DNA from: Boletus sp. NGJ
Lineage: Eukaryota > Basidiomycota > Agaricomycetes > Boletales > Boletaceae
Length of the DNA stretch: 64,000 nucleotides
Assembly (NCBI GenBank): GCA_019096195.1
Contig: JAGTXK010000055.1
Span: 558,001 to 622,000, forward strand
Direction: 5' to 3'
The translations under genes were made by a program, and so were the position numbers. The notes beneath the pieces were generated by a model that saw nothing but the letters and a program-made list of their open reading frames with translations, had not been told where the DNA came from and ran no database searches. Shown here one piece after another: positions 31,034-42,986 of this stretch; within the stretch, counting starts at the first letter, position 1, and each line of letters opens with the position of its first letter.

Positions 31034-34000
31034 TCAGAACCCCCCTATCCGCTTCTTGGTTGGCTTCTTTCCAACACCTGGTCGACCACCAAATGGACCA
31101 GGAAGCGTTTGTGTGCTCGCCATCAGCGCTTGAGAGAACGCGTCGAAGCCAGGTTCAGAATGCTGTGAGTGCGTTCGCTGTACGATTTGGCTCTCGACCG
31201 TAGGAGGCGCGCGCTCGGCGGTGTGGACTACCGAAGGTTGTGCGGCTGCAGCAACGACGAGAGGCGGTCGCTGCGGTGGTATTTGCTTCTTTTGGGTCAT
31301 AGGCAACGCAGCAGGTAATCTTCTGTACTCCGGGATATGTTGGGCGTCTATATCCGAAAGGCCATATGGGTCACGATACGTGTAATCTCTCGGATCCGTT
31401 CCCAAATCCCACTCGGCGAGTAAAAGTCGGACCCCAAGCGAACTTGAAACATCTGGATCCTGTCCGCTGTCTCGGTCCTTGGCATAGTGGTCAGCGCCTG
31501 ACTTGCGAATTGGGCGGAAGTACCCAAACTTGACTTCAGGAGGCTCCTCACTATAGGACATCTCCATAGGATGTGCCATGGTATTTGGTGTTGCCTCACC
31601 CGCGGCGAAAGAATGGGGTTTCGTAAATGGTCTAGGCCTGGCAGAATACACGTCGTTTGACAGAGCCAAGTCAAGAACCAACTGCTCCCGGGCTTCCGTC
31701 TCGCGCCGCACAGAAGTGTCGTTTCTTTCAATTCCTGGCACCAGATTTAGTTCCTTCAGATATTCATGCAGAGCACTACAGTCGACAGGATGGTAAATGA
31801 GACCAGGAATCGACGTGTCTTGGATGTTGTAATGCCACTGTGCGTGACCAGCGAGTTTCTGGATGGCGAGATGACCACCCATCAAAGCGTCAAAAGCTTG
31901 CTTTGAGTCGATATTGCCGCCAGCGAGAAAGTCTGTGTGCGAGGTGTCCTTGTTTACATCCTCAATACCAGATATGACATCGAACCTTCCGAAAGGAATG
32001 TGTCATCATTGGGACAGGGAAGAAAACGAGTGTCGCACGTTGTTAGCATATTCTCAGCGGTTTCCACTGTGTCCTGCCAAACATCGGGTAATCGAGCTAG
32101 CGTGTCTCTGAATGCGTCCCGAACAATATCCTCTTGAGTATCGTCGCCAATTGTAAATATCTCTGCATTGATCATGAGAACAGATATCGTTATGAGGATG
32201 GAACGACAAACTTTCGTAAGCGCCACGAAGGTTCACTTCGGTATAATGTCTTCCTCCAGCTGGGCCAAAGTCAACCTGCAGCCCGTCGGCCTGCTTCTCC
32301 AGTGTCTGAACATATTCATCCCCCTGATGAATGACATGACCTTCTTGCGGAGATCTTGGATGGTCTTCGTCAGATCGGGTAACACGGATATCTTGTCGGT
32401 GGATGCTCCCGCGTTGACAGAGGCGAAGGAACGTCAATTCCACGTCCGAGGGCGACGCAACAAGTGCATGGCCATCGTACGCTGTGAACGTCGGTCCGTT
32501 GTGAGGTAAACAAGACGGGATGGAGTTGCAATGCAAGAGATCATCAGAACCTCTGTTAACATCATATAAGGTGACAAAACCATTTTTCCGTGACGTTAAT
32601 AGCGATAAGGAGGCTTGAGATGCTGATAAGTGCACCCTCTGTGAGGCAAGAGAGAAACATACCACCACTGACGTTGGCAGTTAGCACTCGGAGTGTCCGA
32701 TCAAAACTCCGGTGATGTTTGAAGCTCAATAGAGGTCTTCTGCGGAAGCGATCATCAAGCCATATCATGTCGGAAGTAGTCGTGATGCGACTAATGTAGT
32801 TGTGCATCGGGCTCTCAAAAGACGTCAAAATGGCACTTGGGTGATCGAGAGAAAATACGTCCGCAACCGAGCTCGCTGACTGTGAGGTTGCAATGAGTGA
32901 CTCTCTACATATAATAATACACACATACCCTTAAATCAATATGCTTGACAGCTTTACAGGATGCGAGAAAACATTCGTCATTCCGCCTGGTGATACCAAG
33001 TTGCCAAAAGCGGTCGTCGTTACTGACTTCGTGGGCTCCAATCAATTGCCTAGTCCAAACAGGTGGTTAGGCATCGCGATAGAATAGTAGCCAGAACATA
33101 CATCGCCTTGCTGCCGTGATATGTAGTGCACTTATATACCTTTCCACTTCGATTAACCACAACAATGTCAGGACCAGAAGCCAAAATTCTGGAATCCACG
33201 ATTGGAATGCCTCCAGTCTCAGACCTCGTAATGTCGAGTTCTCTCGTGAACGTCGAATGTTCGAGGCGGAGGAGAGAAGATGCAGTGTGTGTTCGGATCA
33301 ACAAAGCGCTGGAAGGTGTAGCAATCCACTCAGGTGGCCCAATCGCGGATGAGATCTGCAGAATTGGCGTTTCAAACGCAAAAGACGGTGACCCTGCCGG
33401 GTTGAACACCATATTTCCCGACCTGTCTGAACGAAAACAAGAGATATCTGAGAGGAATATGAGTACATAATCTGACACGAAGAACATGGTTATTCTCACT
33501 AAGTTCCCTGCCAAGTTCACCCATCGGAAACACAACGGTAGATTCGTTTTGGGTATGATGTGAAGGTACAATCTCCAGCAGATTTCCGAGAAAAGGGTCG
33601 AAAACATTCAAGCGACGCATTTCCCTGGCGTCCGCTTCCAGCGTACTCCCTAGTAGCTCGCTGGGGAATTCAGCATCCGGAAAGTAGGTGCGAAGGTACT
33701 GTAGCTAGATCACATCGAATCAGTCGGTCATACTCGGGAGAAAAGGTGAACCCTAACTCCTTTCTCAGCGCGCTGGCGGGCAGAATGTTCGTTCATATTG
33801 ACTCGAGAGGAACGTGTCTCGGGGAAAAGCTTTGTCGGTCTGCCCAGGGGCAACCATCTCGTATCTAGAACACGAATCGGTACGACACGATACACACATA
33901 AGATCCACATACCATGAGATGTATTAACAACGCTGCTCCATTGCACTCTCCCGTCCTTCGAGACCAAGGTAGCTCCTCCGATCAACCCATGCTCTAAGTG

Positions 34001-34105
34001 TGGCCATTGCCAAAAGCTTGACTCCAGACGTTGTTCTTTCTGTTTTCCCATGTCTTTCGACTTGTGTGGTCTCGCGCGTCTTTCATGCCCAGGCCAATGT
34101 TCCAT
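31034..34105 (-). CDS. RRN6: Probable RNA polymerase I core factor subunit, Rrn6/TAF1C-like
   Basis: Rrn6 (TAF1C in animals) is the beta-propeller subunit of the core factor at rDNA promoters. The ATG at 34105 leads to FWQWPHLEHGLIGGATLVSK, a block typical of the N-terminus. Beta-propeller-like segments follow over many small exons: RRLNVFDPFLGNLLEIVP, FETPILQISSAIGPPEWIAT, ALLIRTHTASSLLRLE, DIVVVNRSGKVYKCTTYHG, TSFESPMHNYISRITTTSDM. A helical part (WHYNIQDTSIPGLIYHPVDC; LHEYLKELNLVPG), LLLAEWDLGTDPRDYTYRDP and the basic C-terminus GKKPTKKRIGGF complete it. The WPHLEHG start and the KKR-GGF end drive the call; the propeller itself is too diverged to prove by eye. A large WD-repeat protein of another family is the alternative. 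Confidence 0.62.
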
Positions 34106-34259
34106 TCCATCTGAGCATTCAAGGAGAAGACTGAAAGGAGGGGTGCACTGAATTCAAGCAAGCGGCTCAGTGACCGGGCTGGATGCCCAAAAAGGAAACA
34201 ACGGCCTAGTGCGTAATTGCCAGTCTCAAAACTTGTGCTCAAGCACCCACACTCGGACA
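34106..34259. promoter_or_regulatory. Divergent promoter between RRN6-like gene and uL3m
   Basis: 154 bases between the start codons of two divergent genes. Promoter role inferred from position. Confidence 0.4.
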
Positions 34260-35430
34260 ATGCTTAGATCCTGGGCGTTCTCGCAAAATCTACACCAAAT
34301 CCTACGACAATGCAAGCAACTTCATAGCACAGCAACCAGACTTGCACAGGCCGCAAGTGCCGACGTGTCGAGCTCTACGGCCACTCCCAAATGGTCAGCA
34401 GATTCGATTCGTACAGGACTCATAGCGAGGAAGCGAGGGATGACTGTCATGTGGGACAACAATGGTGTACGCGTTCCCGTGACTGTTCTCCAGGTATGTG
34501 TTGAGACTCCTCACAGGCTTGTCACTAAGCATATTGTATACAGGTCGAGAATTGTCAAGTAACCGCCAACATCGTGTACAAGCGACCAAATCAGACCGAG
34601 TACCACGCCGTTCAACTGGGCGCGTCGGACCGTCCGAGTAGAACGACGACGCACCAGATGAAAGGCTTTTTCCGAAAAGCCAAGGTACCTCCCAAGTACA
34701 TCGTGAAGGAGTTTCCAGTAACGTCAGACGCACATGTTCCCGTTGGTAAGTTTTCATGTTCCAGCGCAACACAATAAACTCAACCTCAACAAGGTACCAC
34801 GCTATCGGCCATTCACTTCGTCCCTGGGCAGTATGTGGATGTCATAGCAAACTCGTGCGATTCAAATTCAACATGTGACCTGCAGTTTCGCTAACGCGGG
34901 TTGTCCAACAGTATTGGCAAAGGTTTCCAAGGCACCATGAAGCGCTGGAACTTCAAAGGTTTGCGAGCAAGTCATGGTGTGTCTGTATCACATCGTTCCG
35001 CCGGAGCCACTGGCGCCCATCAGGTCGGTGATGTTCCCAACTCGTTATCAATTACGGTAAAGCTTAATGTGTTATTAAGGATCCTGGTCGTGTCTGGCCT
35101 GGTAAAAAGATGGCAGGTCGGCTCGGGGGTGAACGCATCACTGTTCAGAACCTCACTGTGATGCGAGTGGACAGCCAGCTCGACTTGATCTTCCTCAAGG
35201 GTGCCGTTCCTGGCATCGATGATGCCCAGGTCGTAATTCGTGATGCTAAGAAGAAACTGGTTAGCGTGGCCAAAGCTCATCAGGCCAATGGAGAATATGA
35301 AAAGGTGCTACCAAAAGGCGTGGATGATCTTCCATTCCCGGCTGGTACCGATGAAATGGCAAGGAACCTTCCAGCGATCGTTGAGGCACCGTCCAAACGA
35401 GTCACCAGTCCTTTCATTCCTAGGGAGTAG
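34260..35430 (+). CDS. MRPL9: Mitochondrial large ribosomal subunit protein uL3m
   Basis: Homologue of bacterial L3, which binds near the peptidyl transferase centre. The ATG at 34260 gives [20 protein letters not shown], an Arg-rich amphipathic start typical of a mitochondrial targeting peptide. Then [35 protein letters not shown], a loop with [37 protein letters not shown], the L3 signature [20 protein letters not shown] followed by [20 protein letters not shown] and [20 protein letters not shown]. The C-terminus ([20 protein letters not shown]) extends beyond bacterial L3. Exon joins keep frame throughout. It is divergent to the Rrn6-like gene. Confidence 0.92.
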
Positions 35431-37395
35431 AGCATGTGTATAATCGCGACTTATCGTCACACTTCTCGTATACACCTCCATTGCAACTCATATTCGCAGT
35501 GTGGCGGCTGCGTGACGACTCGGATGCTCAACCTTTGACGTTGGGATAGTCAAGCGGAAGGCCCGGGGTTGTTGATCCCGCCGAGTCGTTCAGACTTGCA
35601 GAAGCAACTCAGCAGAGTGCATTGGCAAACGTGCGGGTTCCCCGTTGCTTCTCGACGGTCACCTGGAATTAGGATGAAGATTGTGACCGCCCTCAGGCTA
35701 AAAAAAAAAAGAGCATCTTGCACATGCTTTTGAGGTCCATAGATCGCGGTCAGTCCATGCTCAACTCGATGCACCTGGCTACGTTGAAGATTCTTGCTGT
35801 ACGCTGGGTCGACATGTCTAGGTATGTATCTTTTGCTAGATTCCACTTTCATCATAGTACCACTCTCAAGCAAAAGATAGACGCTGTCAATCGTACCCAA
35901 AGTTATGTTACTTGTACGACGAGGTCTCGGCGGTTTGGGATCGCACAGAGACCCTCAGACTAATTTACGGTGCGTCCCTCCAGCTTCGTGCACTCATCCA
36001 CACGTTAGGTTAGCCGTCTCGGTTTGGCACCTCCTCAGGATGTCCTCAGCAAGGCTTTGCCGTCACACAGCATACGAGAGACCATGTTCTCGGTTAGATA
36101 TATCTAATCTTTGGTTTTAGAACCCACCGAGAGATGGTTCTCGTGGAAAATTGCTGGCAGCCGCAGACATGGGCTTTTGAAGGCTTGCGACTCGCGAACT
36201 CAAAGAAAACTACCGGAATATCGTGTCAGGGTGTGCACAATGTGTCATGCGTGCCGATAGAATAGACGCTCAAAATATGTGGGTCTTGGTCTGCCGCATC
36301 CATGTCCTACCTTTGTAACATGAATATTGTTGATGGATTAGTCGTGTTCCCTTTCAGTAGGAATTCGTACCGCCTAGCCTACATTGAGATGTAGCCTCGC
36401 GGTTTATCTTGGACGGAGCTTCTTCGGGAAGAACATCTGTACCCATTTTGAACATTTCCGCGAACGGTGTTGTGAGTGACTCCCACAGTTGTTGTAAACT
36501 CGTCGGGGTCTTCTTTTGGCTTCGCTCAGACACGGGAAAAACGGTGCGTATCAATCACAGTGGAATGTCAAAGGACGTGTTCAATTCAAGTTCCGTTGTC
36601 TGGGGTCGATACTGTGATCCACATTCATTCTCATGTCTGCTTTTTCAAGGTATATATTTGCACCGTGGACTCCTGTGAAAAATCTTACTCAGGCTGTATA
36701 CTTCCGTCGGATCCAGCTCTCCGTGTAACATCGTACCTATTCACACAGAGCCGTTTGGTACACTCTGGGTAACTTGACCGATATATCGGTCCTGCGTTAT
36801 CGGCGCCTGATAATGGCACTGGGTCAAGGGGGCAGTTCACAGCGAATCGTGCGTCCTTGCAAAGCGCAGATTGACATCGACGCTTTGTGACAGGTGCGGC
36901 GAGAGTTGGCGTGTGTTCATCTACGCACACCTGCACTATTTTTCTGTACTATTGGTCTCAGTGACGTAGAAAATCTAGCCGTACGTTGGAAGCTTATCTG
37001 GATGAGTGAGATACAATCTCGCATTGCGGATTTACCAGCCTGCGCTTCCCAGGAAGCGAGTTATCATCATGAGCGACACACGGCACACGATCAAATGAAT
37101 GACATGGTCGTAGCATTGTAGTCGTTGCCGAAGTGGTATCTGTATATATCATAGGTGATGCACCAAACATTAGCTGTTACCTAGCACGTTGAGCTAGCGT
37201 GGCGCCAAACTCAGCCGTTTCAGTTGGAAGCTAGGTCGGAGATAGTTATTGAGGTCGGTAGGTTCAGGATCGGATACACATTAATAAGAAATGCTAAAGG
37301 GAAATGTCGTTGGATGTTGATACAGATCATCGACGCTGACGACTGCCCAATGTTCAGATGTAATCAGGGATCGTTTGTACGTGACACGAGAACGG
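35431..37395. other. Gene-poor stretch of about 2 kb
   Basis: No recognisable gene. Short open frames lie on both strands; the most protein-like is on the minus strand at 36554-36354 (SLQQLWESLTTPFAEMFKMG, then EEAPSKINREATS), without start context or neighbours in frame. There is an A-run at 35700-35711, a 14-bp palindrome TTAGATATATCTAA near 36093-36106, and a 16-bp palindrome at 36776-36791. It may contain decayed coding sequence or a lineage-specific gene. Confidence 0.35.
36776..36791. repeat. 16-bp perfect palindrome
   Basis: GACCGATATATCGGTC equals its own reverse complement. It lies inside the gene-poor stretch and has no evident role; a dimeric regulator site is one possibility. Confidence 0.5.
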
Positions 37396-37987
37396 TCAAG
37401 ATGAGAGGAGTTTTGCGTCGATAGCGTCCTTTGTCAGACCCTCCGCTCCGTCGTTGATGTCGATGACCTTGGATATGTCCGCCTGAGAAGAAACCTTGGT
37501 CGTGATGGAACTATATTAGTATCTGAATATGTACGCACGACATTCTGGAAGTCAAGGAATGCGCTCGCGTGCAGAGTCATGAGCTTGGTCTCGGATGAGG
37601 AAGGTGCCCAGTTGAGGAGAACCAATGGGAACGAGGTTCTTCCATCCCTGTGCTTGAGCTCGTAGGAGAGCACGACGTATCTTGGTGAGTTCTCAGGGAG
37701 CTCTGGCGAAGATGAAGTCTGTTACTCATCCAAATCCAGGATCTAATCGTTCGAATTACCTTGCGCAAGCTCCTCGATGGAGATGCTGTCGAACTGCTCT
37801 TGCTCTTCCATGATGAGCGCGTTCTTGTTGATTTTGATGACGAGCGCAGCACTCCCTTGGCTCCGCCTTGCGAAACGAAATTTGCGGAGGGAATCCTTGA
37901 GGCTCAGGGGTATATCAACTGTGTGCGACTTTCCGTCCTGTCTTCAGTGTTGTTCTGCGTGGGTTTTGCGCATATCGAGCTCACCAT
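37396..37987 (-). CDS. GMF1: Glia maturation factor (ADF/cofilin-fold Arp2/3 debranching factor)
   Basis: GMF binds the Arp2/3 complex and removes actin branches. The coding exons are 37987-37985 (ATG only), 37937-37760, 37702-37539 and a last exon ending at 37396. The protein reads M, DGKSHTVDIPLSLKDSLRKF, RFARRSQGSAALVIKINKN, FDSISIEELAQELPENSPRY, VVLSYELKHRDGRTSFPLVL, LNWAPSSSETKLMTLHASAF, LDFQNV, ADISKVIDINDGAEGLTKDA, IDAKLL. The ADF-H core and the C-terminal long helix are present. The start codon stands alone before a 47-nt intron: the join ATG-GACGGAAAG is the only one that puts the conserved VDIPLSLK in frame. Cofilin-fold genes of fungi are known for introns just after the start codon. 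Confidence 0.9.
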
Positions 37988-38338
37988 CGTTGGTAGCGAC
38001 CTCAGGCTCGAGTTGAGAAAGGATATCCAAATAAGACACTAGTACCGATTACGCGGCTGCTTACGCCAATCGTCTATTTCCCCATGCCTCCGCTCAACTT
38101 TCTCCCTCAGAGTTTAGAGAGCTCCGCAAACGTTCTTAAAGACAGCATCAATGCCTTGACCCGACCCAGCAAGTGAACTTGGCCGAGGGTAAGAATTTAA
38201 AACATTGGCAGACGCCCGATTACTGCACATTGTCGTTATTAATATTGGCAGTGCGGATCCGGTTATAGAAGAGCTTGGTAAATTTTATAGGGTCATGCGG
38301 CACCTGAGCTAGTCTCTTATCTCCTTTCGCTACCAACC
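37988..38338. promoter_or_regulatory. Divergent region between GMF and MFS transporter
   Basis: About 350 bases between two start codons. It contains the 5' untranslated part of both genes and presumably both promoters. No other feature seen. Confidence 0.4.
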
Positions 38339-40882
38339 ATGACTCCCTCGAGAAGCCCCGGGCGTGCAGAGGACTCCCTCCATCCAGATGACTCCGACGG
38401 GTACTCTCACCCAAATCATGAACAGTCCACTCTCCTCGCTTCGGGGCAGTTCCACTCACCTCTGTCTGAGGAGGAGGAAGACGAAGCCCACGCTCGTGAA
38501 GTCACATCATGGAAGAGGCTTCCTTGGTGGAAGCGGCCCTCTCCCTATTGGTCAGTGTCAATCATGGCGTATATGTTTCACTTAACACTTTTTATACAGG
38601 GTCATCTTTGGCATACCCTTTGGCTCCATTGGATTCTCTGCTCTACTTGCCCCGAAGGTAGCCATGTACACTACCCTTGCGTGCCGTGTTCACAGGCCAG
38701 AATATATCACGAATGACCATTTTCCACACACTTTCGCATTCCCACCGACACACAACCTCGCGGTAATCAACGCCCCTGATGGCAGTGAGACCGCAGTCAA
38801 TACAGCCTCCATCTTCCTTCCAAATCCCACATACACCCCATCATCCGATTATTCCCAAAATGGACCTGATTACGAGCAAAAGTGTGCCTCGGATCCAGTC
38901 GTACAAGCGGTCGTTGCAAGACTCAATGCAGGTTTGCACCAAGTCCACTATTCCTTCGTCTTGTCTGAACTTGCTCTTAGTCTTCACCACCGCCATGGGG
39001 ATACTCAGTTGCCTCACAACTGGCTGGTGGGGATCCGTAAGTGCATACCAAAGGCTTGGTAGGCCATCCTGCTCAACGTGTCTATCCAGATGTCTGATCG
39101 TTATGGACGGCGGAACGTCATCTTTGTCTCTATATTCGGTTTCTTCGTGACTGATGTAACTCATGTCATCACCGCATGGTTTGTGGATGTATTACCTTTC
39201 GGATATTGGTTCCCTTTGGTTGGCTACTTGATCGAAGGCGTGTGTGGAAGTGAGTACTTTGCACAAGAACCCTCATTTGAGGGTTACTCCACAGAATGCA
39301 ACCTTAATCTTCATGCACAGGTTTGTCGACCGGGGCGGCAATTAATCACGCGTACCTAGCAGATACAACTGATCCATCTACAAGGTCAATTGTGTTTGGT
39401 GTCACTATCACGTCTTGCCTTTTGAGACTATTGATTGGACAGATCGCGATATTTCTCACTTTCACTCGGTTTTATGTTCACAGGTGTAGCCGTCGGGCCT
39501 GTTCTCGGTGGTCTCCTCATACGCTCGACGGGGACTATACTGTCTGTCTTCTATTTCGCCTCCATTCTACATGGCCTATACAGTATTCTCATTCTATTTA
39601 TCCTTCCGGAATCACTTACTCGAGCGAGAGCCCGGGGTGCACGCCTACGGCGCAGACAGGAAAAGGCAAACGAAGTCCCCAGTGGTCGTGCTCTCGGTGT
39701 CATGAAGAGTATCACTAGGTTTCTTAGTCCGCTTGTCGTCTTACTACCTGAGCAATCCTTGGATACAAATCCACTCAAGCGGAAGAGAAGGGATTGGAGC
39801 TTGTTCTGCATTGCTATTGCTTTTGGACTTGGCACGAGCATCTTGGTGAATACTGCCACGATATCCCTTTGACACCAGATTACTCATCGCCGTCAATACA
39901 GGGATCCTTTTCTTACAAATTCCAATACGCTGCGTCGCAATTCAGTTGGACTCCAGAACTTGTGGGTATCTCCGACTGGGTTCGTTCGTTCACTGACGAT
40001 ACAAATCAGACAAGCTACTATGTCTCATTTATCGGTGCTACCCGCGCCTTCTTCTTGGCGGTCGTTTTACCCCGTAAGAATCCCGTTTCTCGTTGCGGAA
40101 AGCTCCGCTCAAGCATCATACAGTCATCATCAAATACCTCAAACCCACCACTGTCCAGCTCCCTTGCACGCCTGATGAACCTCTTCGAGGCGCTGTTGGT
40201 CTTTCTCCAACTCGCGATGCCAGTTCACCTCCAGCCTCGGCTCAAACTAACGCCTCAGAGCAACGTTTGCCTGCTTCTCGTTCTCCTGCCTTTGATCTCG
40301 CACTGGCACGCGCCTCTGCGGGGATGGAAATCACAGCTTTCCTGGGCATGGCAATCGCAAGTACAGGTGCACTCTTCACGTTGGCGAGTGCAATCGGCTC
40401 GTTCGGCGCGGGGTTCACTCCCGCCGTGCAGGCACTCGCACTAGATATCTACACGAATCGTCGTTCCGAAAATCGGGGCGAGGTTGGCAAACTCTTTGGC
40501 GCACTCAGCGTTCTAGAAGCTCTGGGGTATGTGTTCCTATTCATCCTGCAGGCCGGCTTCAAGCTGGTTTGTGACTGTTGGCTGACGATGTTATCTTGAC
40601 GCATGTGGTCGTGTGGTCGTTATTTCGCTGGCTTGCGACAGGGCTCAGATCATTAGCCCAGCAGTGTATGGGTTTGTCTATTTCAACACGGTCGCGACCT
40701 TCCCGCAAGCTATTATGATCGTGTCGATGTGCACGTCGCTGCTCTCGCTCACTTTCCTTTCGTTCGTCCGTCTACCCTCCAAATCAGCCGGTGACCGTGT
40801 TGCACCTGAACACGGGAACGAAAGCATGGCGGCCCCTGAGATTTTGGCTGCGATAGAGGATCAGGTTGTCGAAGGACGATAA
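38339..40882 (+). CDS. Major facilitator superfamily transporter
   Basis: A membrane transporter of the MFS; the substrate is not evident. The cytosolic N-terminus (ATG at 38339) is acidic and Ser-rich and leads into WWKRPSPYW and VIFGIPFGSIGFSALLAPKV, the first span. The signature between spans 2 and 3 is MSDRYGRRNVIFVSIFGFFV (motif A, DRYGRR). Further spans include YWFPLVGYLIEGVCG, LSTGAAINHAYLADTTDPST, FSLSLGFMFTGVAVGPVLGG, ILSVFYFASILHGLYSILIL. A central cytosolic loop of about 60 residues (ARARGARLRRRQEK) separates the halves. The second half holds YYVSFIGATRAFFLAVVLP, AFLGMAIASTGALFTLASAI, GFTPAVQALALDIYTNR and YGFVYFNTVATFPQAIMI. About nine small introns, all keeping frame. The motif pattern is close to basidiomycete proteins annotated only as general substrate transporters. 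Confidence 0.85.
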
Positions 40883-41392
40883 GGACAAGGATTCAGTCCG
40901 TTATGGCGGTATTGATAAATTTTTTGGGATAGTCCATTGAGGAGGGGAGAATCGGGTTGTTCAGAGCCCGGGATGAATCGATGACCGATTGGTAACTTGC
41001 GACATGTGTGAGTACACGGCCGGGCGAGTTTTGAATTCGTCGATATTTGGCGTAGATCATGATAGCGTATTCATAACTTTGGTGTTATTATCTGCTTGGT
41101 GTGGCAAGATTCACTGTTCAAATGTTCACATAAATGCAATCTCTAACGACAACTATTTCGTGGTTGTACTTAGAGCTTGCATGTCACATCTATGTAGTCA
41201 TACTACATAGTAGGTCGTACAGGATAACAGCACGCTGCTATACAGGGCGATAGTTGCACCGAATGCGATCCGCGATCCGCTCGGATGTACGAATGAATAG
41301 CAAGTAAGAAAGACGATAGAAAATCACTCCTGGATAAGTAGATATACAAACAAGCTTACCTGTCCCTTGGACTCGAGTCCCGGACTACAATT
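40883..41392. other. Convergent intergenic region with a small hairpin
   Basis: About 510 bases between two genes that end facing each other. A perfect inverted repeat (CTATGTAGT, CAT, ACTACATAG) lies at 41190-41210. No gene or RNA was recognised. Confidence 0.4.
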
Positions 41393-42986
41393 TCACGCAG
41401 CGTCCACGGTCGTCGGAGCACCATGTCCGTTCGATGACCCCCACCACCACCGCCCGAGCCACTTCCAACTTGCATAGACACAGAGGAAATTGAAAATTCC
41501 GACGACAGTGGAACCTGCGCCGAAGACGATAATGAGCCACCACGTATAGCCTACGATGCGGTCCAACGTGCGGCCCGTGTATTTCTTGACGATTGTAAAA
41601 GGATCAGGCGTTGGGGTGTACGTCGAGGGCAGGCAAAGGCGGGGAGGGGTCGACAGCGGTCGTGCCTCTGCGGGCGTTGATGGTGAAGTGTTGGGTGCAG
41701 GGAGGAGAAGGAGGGACACCACCGGTTTCTATCGACAAAGCAACAACACACGCATGATGAGCAGGATATATCATGGGCAATGCTGGCATGAAAGGGAACT
41801 TACATGATCCGAGGTGACATACGATGGAATAGACGTGTACAAAATGTTAGTAATGTCTGACTTGTCCGGCGCATTGGGCGAGTCCGTGTACGTCGTGTAC
41901 AAAATTCTGTCCGTCCACGACGGCGCTCGTCTCGTACTGAAAGTGGAATATGATCTTAGTACGGAGGAGCGACGACATGCGGGGAGGAAAGGCTGCGTAC
42001 TTGTACTTGTCGACTTCACCGAGCACATATTTGTATGTGCATTTGAACGTCCAGAAAGGGCCCTCTCGTAAACTGATGAACACACGTCCGTTGCGACGCT
42101 CATTGATTAGTTGGTCGTATTCCTTCAAGGATTCTCGTGTTATCTCGTCGGTAAGCATGGTCAGTGCCTCTTCATTGCGAGATGCCGTACGAAGTTGGTG
42201 TGAAGGGGGTATGGCGACACGGAAATTAAGGTCGCCGAGGAAAAAAAGGTGAGAGGTAGCATACATAGTTGTGAGAGGTTCGTTAGGGAACGAAGGTGGC
42301 GGGGGGAAGAGAAGTGTCCGGACGATGTGGTGATAGTCTGCTATCCTATGTTTGAGGTGTGTCTCGTGGGCTGTGAAATGGGCACACACAAAACTGCCAA
42401 CGACCGGATGAGTTCGGGGAATACGATGGATGGACACACTAACGTGAAGACTTCGCCAGCTTTCGAACCGCGATCAGCGACGCGGAATCTTATGCCTACG
42501 GCACCCTTGTTACCCATATATGCGGGTCCGCTACCAGTCCATTGTGTCTGCACATCGCACACATGACGGGCAATTGCGTCGTCTTTGGCATACACCAGCA
42601 ATGCGACACCAACATTGACGACTTTTGCGACGAGGGAATAGGCTTCCTTGTTCGGGGCATGTACTTCTATCTGTGTGCGTATATGCGCATCCCTCTCGTC
42701 TATGACTGGCTTTGAGCGTCCAGCAACTGTGTTTGTCGGAAAACGTTTGTCAGACCCGCTCCTACAAACGCGTGAGATGAGACATACGTCCAAGGTGGAG
42801 TGGAAGTAATTCTTGGAACCCAATGGCGACGATGTCTGGTGCTCTCTGTTCCTTGGAGAGGAAAGAGGAAACCTGAAATGTGGGAGCAAGCCAGTCCACG
42901 AGATCCTGAGGGAGTCCTGCGCCAGCTTGAAGGTTGGTGTTGTAAGAGCCGATTTGCACGAGGAGCTGTTCATTTATGTTACCCAT
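41393..42986 (-). CDS. Inositol polyphosphate 5-phosphatase with C-terminal membrane anchor
   Basis: Removes the 5-phosphate from phosphoinositides or inositol phosphates. The ATG at 42986 gives MGNINEQLLVQIGSYNTNLQ, then PDIVAIGFQELLPLH (metal-binding Glu), GPAYMGNKGAVGIRFRV, FVCAHFTAHETHLKHRIADY, the catalytic box FFLGDLNFRV, KYVLGEVDKYK, the second signature APSWTDRILYTTY, and SDHKPVVSLLL, which closes the catalytic domain. The GDLNFR box has Phe where Tyr is common. After a Pro/Ser/Thr-rich linker there is one strong hydrophobic span (WWLIIVFGAGSTVVGIFNFL) followed by WKWLGRWWWG, so the enzyme is probably tail-anchored; no SAC1 domain is present, unlike yeast Inp51-53. Exon joins that I checked keep frame. 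Confidence 0.88.

Noticed and set aside
35550-35963. Open frames on both strands after uL3m
   Set aside because: They overlap one another in opposite directions, lack motifs, and one contains an A-run; no gene could be supported.
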